A DNA stretch of 64,000 bases from NCBI RefSeq assembly GCF_030297135.1, contig NZ_AP028065.1, positions 2,790,001 through 2,854,000 on the forward strand, written 5' to 3'. The position numbers and the translations under genes are program-made. The first letter of the stretch is position 1, and each line of letters starts with the position of its first letter. The DNA is from Pseudoalteromonas apostichopi (GTDB taxonomy: Bacteria > Pseudomonadota > Gammaproteobacteria > Enterobacterales > Alteromonadaceae). This document shows, piece by piece, positions 17,544 to 26,353 of this stretch. The notes under the pieces are model-generated. The model worked only from the letters and a program-made list of their open reading frames with translations. It made no database searches and was not told the DNA's origin.

Positions 17544-18859
17544 ATCGCATCAAGCATAGACCTGCAAAACGCTTAGTACAATTAACAGCTTTGCTGCTGT
17601 TATTGTTGCTTGTCTGTGCTATTGCATCGGTTGACAGCTTAGTGCTAACGGCCTTGTTATTAGTGCCCTTATTGGTGGTATTTGTAGATTATATGGCAGC
17701 GAAGTCAGAGCCTTTACTTGAAGTGAGTGCACAAACTAATCTCAACATGGCCTTATATCGACGCCAAGCATTAAATGTAGTCATTAAAAATAAAGCTAAG
17801 CATGCGACTATGTTAGATGTCAGTGTTCATTTAAGTAATGCGATTGAGCTGCAAAAACCACAGCAAACTGTGTTTATTGATGCGATGCAACAAGCTAAGC
17901 AGAGCTTTAATTTACGTGCTCACAAACGAGGCGATGCAGAGATTAGTGCGATTGAGCTTAGAGTTGGGTCACCACTGGGCCTTTGGCAAACAAACTGGTT
18001 AACTGCTCAAGCTATCCAATTAAAGGTTTACCCAGATTTTAGCCGTGTTACTTCAAAGCAGCATTTAAATGGGGTGGTGAATAAGCCAATTTCAGGTTTA
18101 AAACTCACTAAAAAGCGCGGTGATGGTATTGAGTTTCAGCAGTTACGTGAATATCGCCAAGGTGATAGCGTCAGGCAGATTGATTGGCAGGCGACTAGTA
18201 AGCGTCGAAAACTCATTTCTCGTGAGTATCAAGAAGAACAAAACCAACACGTCATAGTGATGCTAGACGCCTCTAAAAAAATGGCCATAGAAGCCAATGA
18301 AGGCAGTCACTTTGATCATGCTTTAAATGCATTATTATTGCTGTCACACACGGTTTTAAAGCAAGGTGACTGGTTTAGCATGCAAAGCTTTAACCAAAAT
18401 CTGCGTTGGTTACCCGATGTAAAAGGCGCACAAAATGTATCAAGGGTGATGAATCACTTTTATGATCTATACCCAGATAAAAGCAGTAGTGACTATTTAG
18501 TGGCTGTGAACCAATTAATTGCCAAGCGCAGTAAACGCTCTCTAGTTTTATTAGTCACCACGCTCGATGAGCAAAGTATTGATGAATTAATGCCTGCAAT
18601 TAAGCTATTACAAAAGCATCACTTAGTCGCACTTATTAATATTAACAATCGTGCAGTGAATGAAGTACTCGAAGAGCCTATAGAAAAGTACGAAGATGCA
18701 ACCAGCTATTGTGCAGCATTAGCACTATTAAATTCACACAAAGCCAATATGGCTAAGCTTAAAAAACAAGGGGTGATAGCCATAGACTGTAACCCTGAGC
18801 AGCTACTACCGCATGTGCTTAACACCTATTTAAATGTGAAGCACTCAGGGGCATTGTAA
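17540..18859 (+). CDS. DUF58 domain protein with N-terminal membrane hairpin
   Basis: A 439-residue protein. Two membrane segments near the N-terminus (about 12-30 and 32-48) are followed by a beta-rich region and the DUF58 motif Leu-Arg-Glu-Tyr-Arg-Gln-Gly-Asp-Ser-Val-Arg-Gln-Ile-Asp-Trp (205-219). A VWA-like stretch comes next: Val-Ile-Val-Met-Leu-Asp-Ala-Ser-Lys-Lys-Met. The metal-site serine pattern is imperfect (Asp-Ala-Ser-Lys-Lys), so metal binding may be lost. Last gene of the second module, followed by a symmetric terminator. Confidence 0.9.
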   Translation: MNRIKHRPAKRLVQLTALLLLLLLVCAIASVDSLVLTALLLVPLLVVFVDYMAAKSEPLLEVSAQTNLNMALYRRQALNVVIKNKAKHATMLDVSVHLSNAIELQKPQQTVFIDAMQQAKQSFNLRAHKRGDAEISAIELRVGSPLGLWQTNWLTAQAIQLKVYPDFSRVTSKQHLNGVVNKPISGLKLTKKRGDGIEFQQLREYRQGDSVRQIDWQATSKRRKLISREYQEEQNQHVIVMLDASKKMAIEANEGSHFDHALNALLLLSHTVLKQGDWFSMQSFNQNLRWLPDVKGAQNVSRVMNHFYDLYPDKSSSDYLVAVNQLIAKRSKRSLVLLVTTLDEQSIDELMPAIKLLQKHHLVALININNRAVNEVLEEPIEKYEDATSYCAALALLNSHKANMAKLKKQGVIAIDCNPEQLLPHVLNTYLNVKHSGAL

Positions 18860-18873
18860 TACCAACCGGCAAT

Positions 18874-18903
18874 AAAAAAGGCATTGAATTCAATGCCTTT
18901 TTT
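18874..18903. terminator. Bidirectional terminator
   Basis: A perfect palindrome, AAAAAAGGCATTG mirrored around AATT and ending in TTTTTT. It serves the MoxR module on the plus strand and the DUF4234 gene on the minus strand. Confidence 0.92.
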
Positions 18904-18920
18904 ATTAGATAACGAAATGG

Positions 18921-19397
18921 TTATTTCTGATTATCAATAGCTTCATTAATTTTGTATTGGAAATAAATAGCATAAAAGAAAAATGTAAGTATGCCACTTA
19001 AGTGCACAGGTTCATTGCTGCCTTCATTAATAAGCTCTTGAAGTGAAGTTCTTAACGAGAAAATGAATACTAGACCAACAATAAAAGTAATGATTGAAAA
19101 GATAGAAGATATTACTTCTGGAATAGCTGTAAATGCTAAAGCAAAGTTGATTACATAAAGTACAATATAACCATAAACTAAGTTTTGGTTTACTTTATGT
19201 TTAGCAAGCATGTTTGCCTTATTTGTTCGGCTTACAAGCCAATATATTGAGTAAATTCCCAATGTGATAAGACTTAAAAAAAACACGCCCCAAGCTGAGA
19301 AACGATCAAAATTCAAAATTGGCTTATTTCCGCCATTATTTTGTTGAGTAAGTTCGGCTTCTGGCGCTGCATAAATGTTAGCTGATTCTTCAGACAT
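18921..19397 (-). CDS. DUF4234-like small membrane protein
   Basis: A 158-residue protein with an Asn/Gln-rich N-terminal tail and hydrophobic segments at about 35-54, 73-92, 94-120 and 136-148. The motif Leu-Gly-Ile-Tyr-Ser-Ile-Tyr-Trp-Leu-Val-Ser-Arg after the first segment resembles DUF4234 proteins. Function unknown. Single gene with its own upstream region. Confidence 0.7.
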   Translation of the reverse strand: MSEESANIYAAPEAELTQQNNGGNKPILNFDRFSAWGVFFLSLITLGIYSIYWLVSRTNKANMLAKHKVNQNLVYGYIVLYVINFALAFTAIPEVISSIFSIITFIVGLVFIFSLRTSLQELINEGSNEPVHLSGILTFFFYAIYFQYKINEAIDNQK

Positions 19398-19558
19398 AAC
19401 GATTCCTCATGATTATTTTTGTATATTCCTTTGTGCTAACCGCACGTCCCCATAATAGCAAAGTGGTTGGTTTTTGTACATTGTTTCAATAACCTAGATG
19501 ACAAAGCTAAAGAGTATTAAAGCGAGCATAAATAGGCCTTATAGAGGCTATAGCATGC

Positions 19559-19813
19559 GTGAAGTTTCAATGCTTGATGAAATTATGTACACTGCCGCTG
19601 ATTTTAATGAGGTGCTTTGTGCTATTTATATTTTTGAGCTGTATTTTTATAGTGGTTATGTATTTAGAGTCTCTTTCTAAAGGGATGCCAGTGAAACGTT
19701 GGATGCTGTTAGGTGGTGTGCTGGGGCCCGTAGCTTGGTGTTTGTTTAATGTGCACTATCGCCGCGCATTTGTACGCCATGTTGGCCGCAAGTCATGTGG
19801 CTGGCGACCTTAA
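19559..19813 (+). CDS. Small hypothetical membrane protein (start uncertain)
   Basis: An open frame of 84 codons from GTG 19559. The more protein-like part begins at ATG 19607 (68 residues): one hydrophobic segment, Val-Met-Tyr-Leu-Glu-Ser-Leu-Ser-Lys-Gly, a second segment (Leu-Leu-Gly-Gly-Val-Leu-Gly-Pro-Val-Ala-Trp) and a strongly basic tail (Tyr-Arg-Arg-Ala-Phe-Val-Arg). I see no good ribosome-binding site. The overlapping frame from ATG 19555 (42 codons) also reads like protein, so an alternative start or a frameshift is possible. It converges with the GGDEF-EAL gene, overlapping by 4 bp. Confidence 0.5.
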   Translation: MKFQCLMKLCTLPLILMRCFVLFIFLSCIFIVVMYLESLSKGMPVKRWMLLGGVLGPVAWCLFNVHYRRAFVRHVGRKSCGWRP

Positions 19814-22047
19814 GCTTTTACGGTTTTTAATAGACTCGGCGCTGACTTATCAAGTTGCTTTTGCAAGAATGCGGTAAATTCTGGCTGAGATAATGGCTTA
19901 GAATAATAGTAGCCTTGTATTGTCTGACACTTTAACTGTTCTAACATAGCTATTTGTTCAGCTTGTTCCACACCTTCTGCAACCACATGTAAATCAAGGT
20001 TATGAGCAATTGTCACAATAGAGTCGACCATATTGCGGCCTCGTTCAGATTGCATATCGTCAATAAAGGCTTTATCGACTTTCAAGGTATTAAGCGGAAA
20101 CTGTTTTAGGTACGCTAATGATGAATAACCCGTACCAAAGTCATCCATTGCAAGGTGTATACCACGGGCGCTGAGTGAACGCATTACGGCAATAGCTTCG
20201 TTTGGATCATCCATTACGGTGCCTTCTGTGATCTCAAGCTCAAGGAAGTAAGAGGGCAGTTCATTCTTTTGTAATATTACATCAATACGGGTGGTTAAAT
20301 CAGGCAAGCTAAACTGTTTAGCCGATAAATTCACCGCGACACGACCATTAAATAAGCCTTGATCAATCCATGCTTTTACGTCTCGGCATGCCTTGTTTAA
20401 GACAACTTCACCAATTTCGATAATTTGCCCAGTTTCTTCAGCAATCGGTATAAACACACCAGGACTGATCACGCCTTTTTTTGGGGTAATGAAACGCACC
20501 AGTGCTTCCATACCATCTAGCTTACCTGTGCGAATGTTCATTTTCGGTTGATAGTAGACTTCGAAGTGATCTTCTTTTAGGCCGTAGCGCATCAAGTTTT
20601 CGATTTGTAGGCGTTTAACTGCTTCACGGTTCATAGTGTCATTGAAAAACAGGTAGCTATTACCTTTTTTCTTAGCGTGATACATGGCTGTATCGGCATT
20701 TTTAAGCAATAACTCTGGGGTATTCCCATCCTCAGGAAACAGCACAATACCCACACTTGAGGTGATCACAAGTTCATGGCCAGCCATATTAAACGGTGTG
20801 GCAATTGCCGCTAAAAAAAGTTTAGCCATACGAGTAATGGTATGAATATCGTTAGTTCCGGACATTACCAGTGCAAATTCGTCTCCCCCTAGGCGATAGA
20901 ACACATCTTTTTCACGGGTTAACTTATTCAAACGCATCGCAAGCTTAGATAGCAAACTATCACCGAGCTGATGACCGAGTGAGTCGTTGATCTTTTTGAA
21001 GTTATCTAAGTCGAAGACTAATAAAGCGTGATGATTATCTTGCTTAGCGAGCTTCTTCAAGTTTGTGAAAAACAAGTTTCTGTTTGGTAAGCCCGTTGTG
21101 CGGTCACGGTTCGATAAATTATGTAATTGTGATTCGGCTTTTTTACGCTCAGTTTGATCTGAAAAAACAACTACATAGTTGCAAATTTGATTGTGCTCAT
21201 TTTTAATCTCATCAATTGAAATTTCAATCGGTAACAGCTGCCTCTTCGCATTGCGAAGTTTTACCTCTTGCTGCCAGTGTTCTGTCGCTTTTACAGTGGC
21301 TTTAATTTCATCTACATAGCTTTGATCGTAGCCATTTAGGGTAAATTCTTTCTTTAAGTATTGTTCGCGGCTACCACCAAACAAAGTTAAGAAGCTTGGA
21401 TTTAAGTCAACTAGCTTGAAGTTTTTATCGTAAATAGCGATAGCATCAGTTAATGACTCAACGCATTTAGCAAATAGGTTTAATCGTGCTTCCGTTGATT
21501 TGAGCTGAGAAATATCTCGCACAGTTCCTGTCATTCGCAAAGGGTTTAGGTTTGCGTCTTTTTCTATGATCTTGCCGCGATCTAGAACCCAATGCCAACG
21601 ACCTAGGGTATCTTTAATGCGGTAACTCGCTTCAAAAAAGGCAGTATGTTCGGCAAAGTGTTTTTTAAGAGCTGTTTCGACGTGTTGTAAATCGTGAGGG
21701 TGGATATGTTCGCGGTTAGGGGGGAAGCCGCTGCTATTATTAGTATCTGAAGTGTATTTATCATTTATTCGTAACACTTCTCCGGTTTTAATATTCCAAT
21801 CCCAGAGGGTGTCGCCACTGCCTTCTACGGTACTTTTTAAGCGATGTTCTGAAATACGCAGTTGCTTTCGAGAGCGCTTCAATTTAAAAATGACAAATAA
21901 TAGGTACGGCAATAATAGCATCATAATAGCGCTTGGGATAAGCAGCAATGTGCTCTGTTCAAGCTCTATAGGACTAGCGGATGCTGAAAAAATCCCAGTC
22001 ATAGTTATTGTTAAAAAAGCAGAAATCATTTTTATTGTTTTTATCAT
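19810..22047 (-). CDS. Membrane PAS-GGDEF-EAL protein (cyclic-di-GMP turnover)
   Basis: A 745-residue protein. A signal or anchor segment (about 5-25) and a second membrane segment (35-55) are followed by a PAS domain (Ser-Gly-Asp-Thr-Leu-Trp-Asp-Trp-Asn, then a PAC motif Gly-Thr-Val-Arg-Asp-Ile-Ser) and a second PAS. The GGDEF domain has intact Gly-Gly-Asp-Glu-Phe and an inhibitory-site Arg-Glu-Lys-Asp five residues before it. The EAL domain has Met-Glu-Ala-Leu-Val-Arg-Phe and Asp-Asp-Phe-Gly-Thr-Gly-Tyr-Ser-Ser. Both active sites look complete, so it may synthesise or degrade cyclic-di-GMP. The signal sensed is unknown. Confidence 0.93.
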   Translation of the reverse strand: MIKTIKMISAFLTITMTGIFSASASPIELEQSTLLLIPSAIMMLLLPYLLFVIFKLKRSRKQLRISEHRLKSTVEGSGDTLWDWNIKTGEVLRINDKYTSDTNNSSGFPPNREHIHPHDLQHVETALKKHFAEHTAFFEASYRIKDTLGRWHWVLDRGKIIEKDANLNPLRMTGTVRDISQLKSTEARLNLFAKCVESLTDAIAIYDKNFKLVDLNPSFLTLFGGSREQYLKKEFTLNGYDQSYVDEIKATVKATEHWQQEVKLRNAKRQLLPIEISIDEIKNEHNQICNYVVVFSDQTERKKAESQLHNLSNRDRTTGLPNRNLFFTNLKKLAKQDNHHALLVFDLDNFKKINDSLGHQLGDSLLSKLAMRLNKLTREKDVFYRLGGDEFALVMSGTNDIHTITRMAKLFLAAIATPFNMAGHELVITSSVGIVLFPEDGNTPELLLKNADTAMYHAKKKGNSYLFFNDTMNREAVKRLQIENLMRYGLKEDHFEVYYQPKMNIRTGKLDGMEALVRFITPKKGVISPGVFIPIAEETGQIIEIGEVVLNKACRDVKAWIDQGLFNGRVAVNLSAKQFSLPDLTTRIDVILQKNELPSYFLELEITEGTVMDDPNEAIAVMRSLSARGIHLAMDDFGTGYSSLAYLKQFPLNTLKVDKAFIDDMQSERGRNMVDSIVTIAHNLDLHVVAEGVEQAEQIAMLEQLKCQTIQGYYYSKPLSQPEFTAFLQKQLDKSAPSLLKTVKA

Positions 22048-22100
22048 TAATGCATTACCGTAATTCGCAACAATTAATCTAATCTAAGCTCGCGTTCGAG

Positions 22101-24821
22101 TCAAAGAGAATGCGAAGAAAGTGTTGCTTTTGGCTGTTTTTTGTCCTTAGGTTCGCTTAAAAGTTCTATTCTTGGCCTGTTGTCACTAAACGTTACGGCA
22201 ATATATTGCTGCATTTGGGTTAGGCTTAACTTATCAAGCGCCTCTAAAAGCTGCTGTTGCATATTAAACTCTGTATCGCGATTGCCTATAGCTAGCCATA
22301 GACGTTGCGAACGTAAGCGTAAATTTTTATCTTTTTCAGCGATGTGAGTGACAAGACCTGCTTTGGTGTCGAGCCACTGCTGCTCAGATATGTTATTTAT
22401 TTGCGACACATAATTATTAATAAATTGTTGGTGACGTTGAAGAATCTCATCAGCACTATGTTTAGGTGACTGAACATAAAAAGCGATACCAGCGCGTGTG
22501 TTAAAAGGTGCATAGCCAGCACCGACTAAATAGCCTAGTTGTTGCTTGGTTCTTAATTCATTAAAGTAGTCTTGATTTATCAGGTGATTAAGTACCATCA
22601 TTTGCACTTTTTCGGTGGTGTTATCAGTTTGAGCTTGATAGTAAAGTACCATCGCATGATCACTACAATTTAACGTGAAGCGCTGTTGCTCCACTTCGGT
22701 AATATTATTAAGTGGTCGCGTTAAATCAATGATAGTGGTGCTACCAGACAAGTGTTCAGTAATTTGCTTTTGAAACTTAAGCGCATCACTTCGTTGCCAG
22801 TTACCATGTAAAAAACATTCAACATGCAAAGCTTTAAAAAACTCATTTCTAAAGCAATTGAATTGATGAAAGCTAGTATCCTTTAAAGCCTGTGCGAGCG
22901 CGTTAGGCTCTGGGTTCCACGGCATAACTTGCGCACCCAAAATACTAAATAATTCACTAACAGGCTTGTTTTGATTGCTGTTTCGCCAGTGTCTAACTAG
23001 TTGTTTTTTATATTCAGCAAAGCGTTTTGCACATATCTCAACATTAAATAGAGCTTCAAGTAATTCGTTAACTAGCTCTAACTGGCTCGATGAAAGACCT
23101 GCGGTATGCAAGGTCAAGCCGCCTTGGTGAGATGTTAAGTGATAACTAAGGCCTGCCAGTTCTGCCGGATAAAATTGCTCAGCAACACTGTCCATAAACA
23201 AGTCTGCAAACAAACGAGTGAGGGCCATATGTTTAACATCTTTAATGGCAAAGGTTGAGTCCATCGCTAAGTAAAAATGCCCTTTAGCCACTCGAAAAGT
23301 AGCATCTTGTTTAAACCAAAAGTCAAAGCCTTCTTTTTTGACTAACAATTCAGGCGATCTAGTTGGTTTCTCTAATGGCAGTAGTTCAACATCTTTAGTG
23401 AGGTATGGATTAGCACTTGGTAAGCACATCTGTGGCAATGGCGTGTTAATTTCACTGAGTGCTTCTAACCAACTTGTCGAGATATCTTCCACTTTATAGG
23501 GGGTGTTGTACCAAGCTGTGGTGTGCTCTGGTTCTACACCTGGATGAATTAAGACCAAGCGCATATTGTCAGGTGTGAGCCATTGCATGGCAATTTCGTG
23601 AGCGCAACGGTTAAAGCCGTCCATTAAATAATCGCCTTGTACATAATTAGCTTCATCGTAATGCTGCATATTTATGCTTAAATTACTAACCCAATCAATT
23701 AAGCGAGCTTTTTCTTGGTTATCAAAGGCAATTTGTAAGAGATTCTTTTTATCTTGATAAAGACGTGGCAATTTATCGCAGTTTTGGTTTATTAAACAGA
23801 TATACTCAAACACCATCTCTACGATATCTTCATAGTACTCAATACCTTCATCAGTTAAAGCCATGCTGATGTTAAAGTCTTTAAAGTTACTACCGTTAAT
23901 GCCCCCACCTGCAGAAAGGGCATTTATCCAGCCTTGCTCTTTTAAAATAGAGTACAGTGATCCTTTGCCTTCGTAACCGAGTAGGTGAGCAATAAAACTA
24001 ACGGTTTTGTGACGATAAAAGTCGTCAATATTAGGCATTGCAAAGCTAATGATCAGCTTTTGCATATGTTTATGTGGTTCAATGTGTAACACCTTACCTA
24101 AGTCTTGTTTACGGTAAAGTGGCTGTTCTATGATCTCTTTGCTTTTTGGTTGACCTTTAATTTCGCTGAAAAACTGTTTTACCCAAGCAGTCATTGTCGC
24201 AATATCTTCATTGCTACATATCACAAGTGTCATCCACTGAGCTTGATAATGGCTATCGAAAAAAGCACGTAACTCATCACTTATGCAGCCTTCACGATCA
24301 GCGAGGGTTTGCTGGTTACCGACCGAGAACTTTGCAAAAGGGTGGGCTGGATTGACTGTTTCTTTGTGAGCCTGATAGATGCGTCGGCCATCATCTTTTA
24401 TTTTTAGCTTAAACTCAGCATCTATGGCATTACGCTCTTTAGTTGTTTCTTTAGGGTTTAGTAACGGTGCTATGAAGAAACGGCTAAATTGTGCTAATGC
24501 TTCAGCAAACTGTTGGTTTTTAATATCAAAGAAGTAGCATGTGTGCTCTGTGCCTGTCCACGCGTTAGTGTTGCCACCAGATTGTGATACAAAATTAGAA
24601 AAACCACCCGACTCCGGGTACAGGTCTGTGCCTAAAAAAAGCATATGTTCCAAAAAATGTGCAAGGCCTTGTCTATCAAGAGGATCGTCAAAATGGCCTG
24701 CGTTGATAGCCATAGAAGCCGCTGATTTTGTTGATTCTAAGTCTTGCACTAAAAGTACTTTTAGACCATTGTCCAGTGTTAGGGGTTGATATGTTCTGTT
24801 ATCATTGCGGCTGATATTCAA
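22101..24821 (-). CDS. M16 family insulinase-like peptidase (pitrilysin type)
   Basis: A 906-residue zinc metallopeptidase. The inverted zinc motif His-Phe-Leu-Glu-His lies near residue 56, with the following Met-Leu-Phe-Leu-Gly-Thr and the downstream glutamate in Glu-Arg-Asn-Ala-Ile-Asp-Ala-Glu-Phe. The length and order of inactive domains fit pitrilysin/insulysin. The start is TTG 24821, preceded by CAGGAG at 7 bases. I see no signal peptide, so it is probably cytoplasmic, unlike E. coli PtrA. Substrates are likely short peptides. Confidence 0.92.
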   Translation of the reverse strand: MNISRNDNRTYQPLTLDNGLKVLLVQDLESTKSAASMAINAGHFDDPLDRQGLAHFLEHMLFLGTDLYPESGGFSNFVSQSGGNTNAWTGTEHTCYFFDIKNQQFAEALAQFSRFFIAPLLNPKETTKERNAIDAEFKLKIKDDGRRIYQAHKETVNPAHPFAKFSVGNQQTLADREGCISDELRAFFDSHYQAQWMTLVICSNEDIATMTAWVKQFFSEIKGQPKSKEIIEQPLYRKQDLGKVLHIEPHKHMQKLIISFAMPNIDDFYRHKTVSFIAHLLGYEGKGSLYSILKEQGWINALSAGGGINGSNFKDFNISMALTDEGIEYYEDIVEMVFEYICLINQNCDKLPRLYQDKKNLLQIAFDNQEKARLIDWVSNLSINMQHYDEANYVQGDYLMDGFNRCAHEIAMQWLTPDNMRLVLIHPGVEPEHTTAWYNTPYKVEDISTSWLEALSEINTPLPQMCLPSANPYLTKDVELLPLEKPTRSPELLVKKEGFDFWFKQDATFRVAKGHFYLAMDSTFAIKDVKHMALTRLFADLFMDSVAEQFYPAELAGLSYHLTSHQGGLTLHTAGLSSSQLELVNELLEALFNVEICAKRFAEYKKQLVRHWRNSNQNKPVSELFSILGAQVMPWNPEPNALAQALKDTSFHQFNCFRNEFFKALHVECFLHGNWQRSDALKFQKQITEHLSGSTTIIDLTRPLNNITEVEQQRFTLNCSDHAMVLYYQAQTDNTTEKVQMMVLNHLINQDYFNELRTKQQLGYLVGAGYAPFNTRAGIAFYVQSPKHSADEILQRHQQFINNYVSQINNISEQQWLDTKAGLVTHIAEKDKNLRLRSQRLWLAIGNRDTEFNMQQQLLEALDKLSLTQMQQYIAVTFSDNRPRIELLSEPKDKKQPKATLSSHSL

Positions 24822-25016
24822 AAGATGCTCCTGAAAGAGTGCGTTAATGTCCTAACAACAGATGATATTTTCAGGAAAGCTAAAAAAGACAGAGCTACGA
24901 AAATCTACCTGAATATCATAAGCGGATGTTTAATGTATCTAGTGATGATATTCTAATATAGCGGACAATCAAGCAAACTGGCTACTGTTTTATATTCTTT
25001 AATCGGTTGATTTTTT

Positions 25017-25493
25017 ATGAAAACAATCTTAATCATGCGCCATGGCGAAGCTACGCCAATGCAAGCAGATGATGCAGCAAGACAACTTACCGAGACCGGT
25101 CACTATGAAGCCAGTCGTATGGGGCAGTGGTTAGCAACCTATCATAAACCCGATGCCTTGTTGGTGAGTCCTTACATTCGTGCACAACAAACGGCTGCTG
25201 ATGCTACACAACATATTTCGTTAAAATTTAATGAAACTTGCAGCGATATTACCCCTGATGGTGTTCCACAAATTGCTGCTGATTACTTGGAAACTCTGAT
25301 TGCTATGCATCCACAATGCAACACCTGGTTAATCGTTGCCCATATGCCAATTGTTAGCTATTTAGTTGATCAGTTAAGTCCAGGTCATATGCCTATTTTC
25401 AATACAGGCGCGGTTGCAGTTATCGAATATGATGAACACAAACAGCGCAGCCACTACCTCAGTATTCACTCGCCAAATAACGTCGAAATCTAA
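25017..25493 (+). CDS. sixA: Phosphohistidine phosphatase SixA
   Basis: A 158-residue histidine phosphatase with the catalytic Arg-His-Gly at 8-10 and the second His in Val-Ala-His-Met-Pro. Start and length fit SixA, which dephosphorylates phosphohistidine on ArcB or on the PTS protein NPr. In E. coli sixA is next to fadJ; here a nitrogen of other genes lies between them. The first gene of a rightward run with ridA, ASCH and SDR genes, which follow closely. Confidence 0.9.
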   Translation: MKTILIMRHGEATPMQADDAARQLTETGHYEASRMGQWLATYHKPDALLVSPYIRAQQTAADATQHISLKFNETCSDITPDGVPQIAADYLETLIAMHPQCNTWLIVAHMPIVSYLVDQLSPGHMPIFNTGAVAVIEYDEHKQRSHYLSIHSPNNVEI

Positions 25494-25542
25494 CAGTGGA
25501 TTTGCTAAATTAGCGCCACTGTTAATTTTTCAAGTTCTTACT

Positions 25543-25893
25543 ATGACAATCGAACGTTTACAAACCGGTGCGCGTATGAGCCGCATCGTCAAGCATAACG
25601 GCACAGTATACCTATGCGGACAAGTTTGTGCTGATGCTGAAAAAGATATCACCGAACAAACTCAAACTATGCTCGATAAGGTAGAAGCTTTACTTACTGA
25701 AGCGGGTAGTAGCAAAGAGCATATGCTAAGCGCCACCATCTATTTAAAAAGCATGGAAGACTTTGCAGCGATGAATGCAGTTTGGGATGCATGGGTACCT
25801 CAAGGGCATGCTCCAGCTCGCGCTTGTGTTGAGGCAAAAATGGCGCGTGAAGTTTTGCTCGTAGAGATTTCTGTTGTTGCAGCAGTTAAGTAA
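25543..25893 (+). CDS. RidA family protein
   Basis: A 116-residue YjgF/RidA-type protein beginning Met-Thr-Ile-Glu-Arg-Leu. It contains Tyr-Leu-Cys-Gly-Gln-Val, Ala-Thr-Ile-Tyr-Leu-Lys, and Ala-Pro-Ala-Arg-Ala-Cys-Val-Glu with the conserved arginine that binds the substrate carboxylate. It belongs to the shorter Rid subfamilies and could deaminate reactive imines. The frame is open further upstream into sixA, but ATG 25543 matches the family. Confidence 0.88.
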   Translation: MTIERLQTGARMSRIVKHNGTVYLCGQVCADAEKDITEQTQTMLDKVEALLTEAGSSKEHMLSATIYLKSMEDFAAMNAVWDAWVPQGHAPARACVEAKMAREVLLVEISVVAAVK

Positions 25894-26353
25894 CGAACGG
25901 CGTAAAGCGCATTTGATTGCTCGATTTAACGAGCAATCAGGACGCGCAATTATTGAACTACCGAGTTGGCATTTTTGCGATAATGAGCAAGATGCCAATG
26001 ACTGCGCATTGCTGGTTTTAAGTGGCGAAAAGCAAGCAACAACCCCTTCATTATATTGGTTCGAAGCAAATAATGAGGCTCTTCCTGAGGTCGGTGATTT
26101 AGCCATTTTTACCAATTGGCACGGACAGCCCTTAGGCATTATTGAAACTGTCTCAGTGACCATCATCCCATATAATCAAATAAGTGCAGATTACGCTGCA
26201 TTAGAAGGCGAGGGCGACAAAAGTCTTGCATACTGGCAGCGTGTGCATTGGGATTATTATCAGCGAGAGCTAGCAGGTACGGATTATCAATGTCATCCTG
26301 ATATGCCATTGGTGTGTGAGCAGTTTAAGTTAGTTTTCAAGGAATCAGAATGA
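25874..26353 (+). CDS. ASCH domain protein
   Basis: A 159-residue ASCH-domain protein. Trp-His-Phe-Cys-Asp-Asn-Glu-Gln-Asp-Ala-Asn, then Gly-Glu-Lys-Gln-Ala-Thr-Thr-Pro-Ser-Leu-Tyr-Trp, and Gly-Glu-Gly-Asp-Lys-Ser-Leu-Ala-Tyr-Trp are typical. The domain is related to the PUA fold and probably binds RNA or modified nucleosides. No ATG fits; the best start is TTG 25874, or TTG 25877, overlapping ridA by about 20 bp. It overlaps the SDR gene by 4 bp. Confidence 0.85.
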   Translation: MLQQLSNERRKAHLIARFNEQSGRAIIELPSWHFCDNEQDANDCALLVLSGEKQATTPSLYWFEANNEALPEVGDLAIFTNWHGQPLGIIETVSVTIIPYNQISADYAALEGEGDKSLAYWQRVHWDYYQRELAGTDYQCHPDMPLVCEQFKLVFKESE

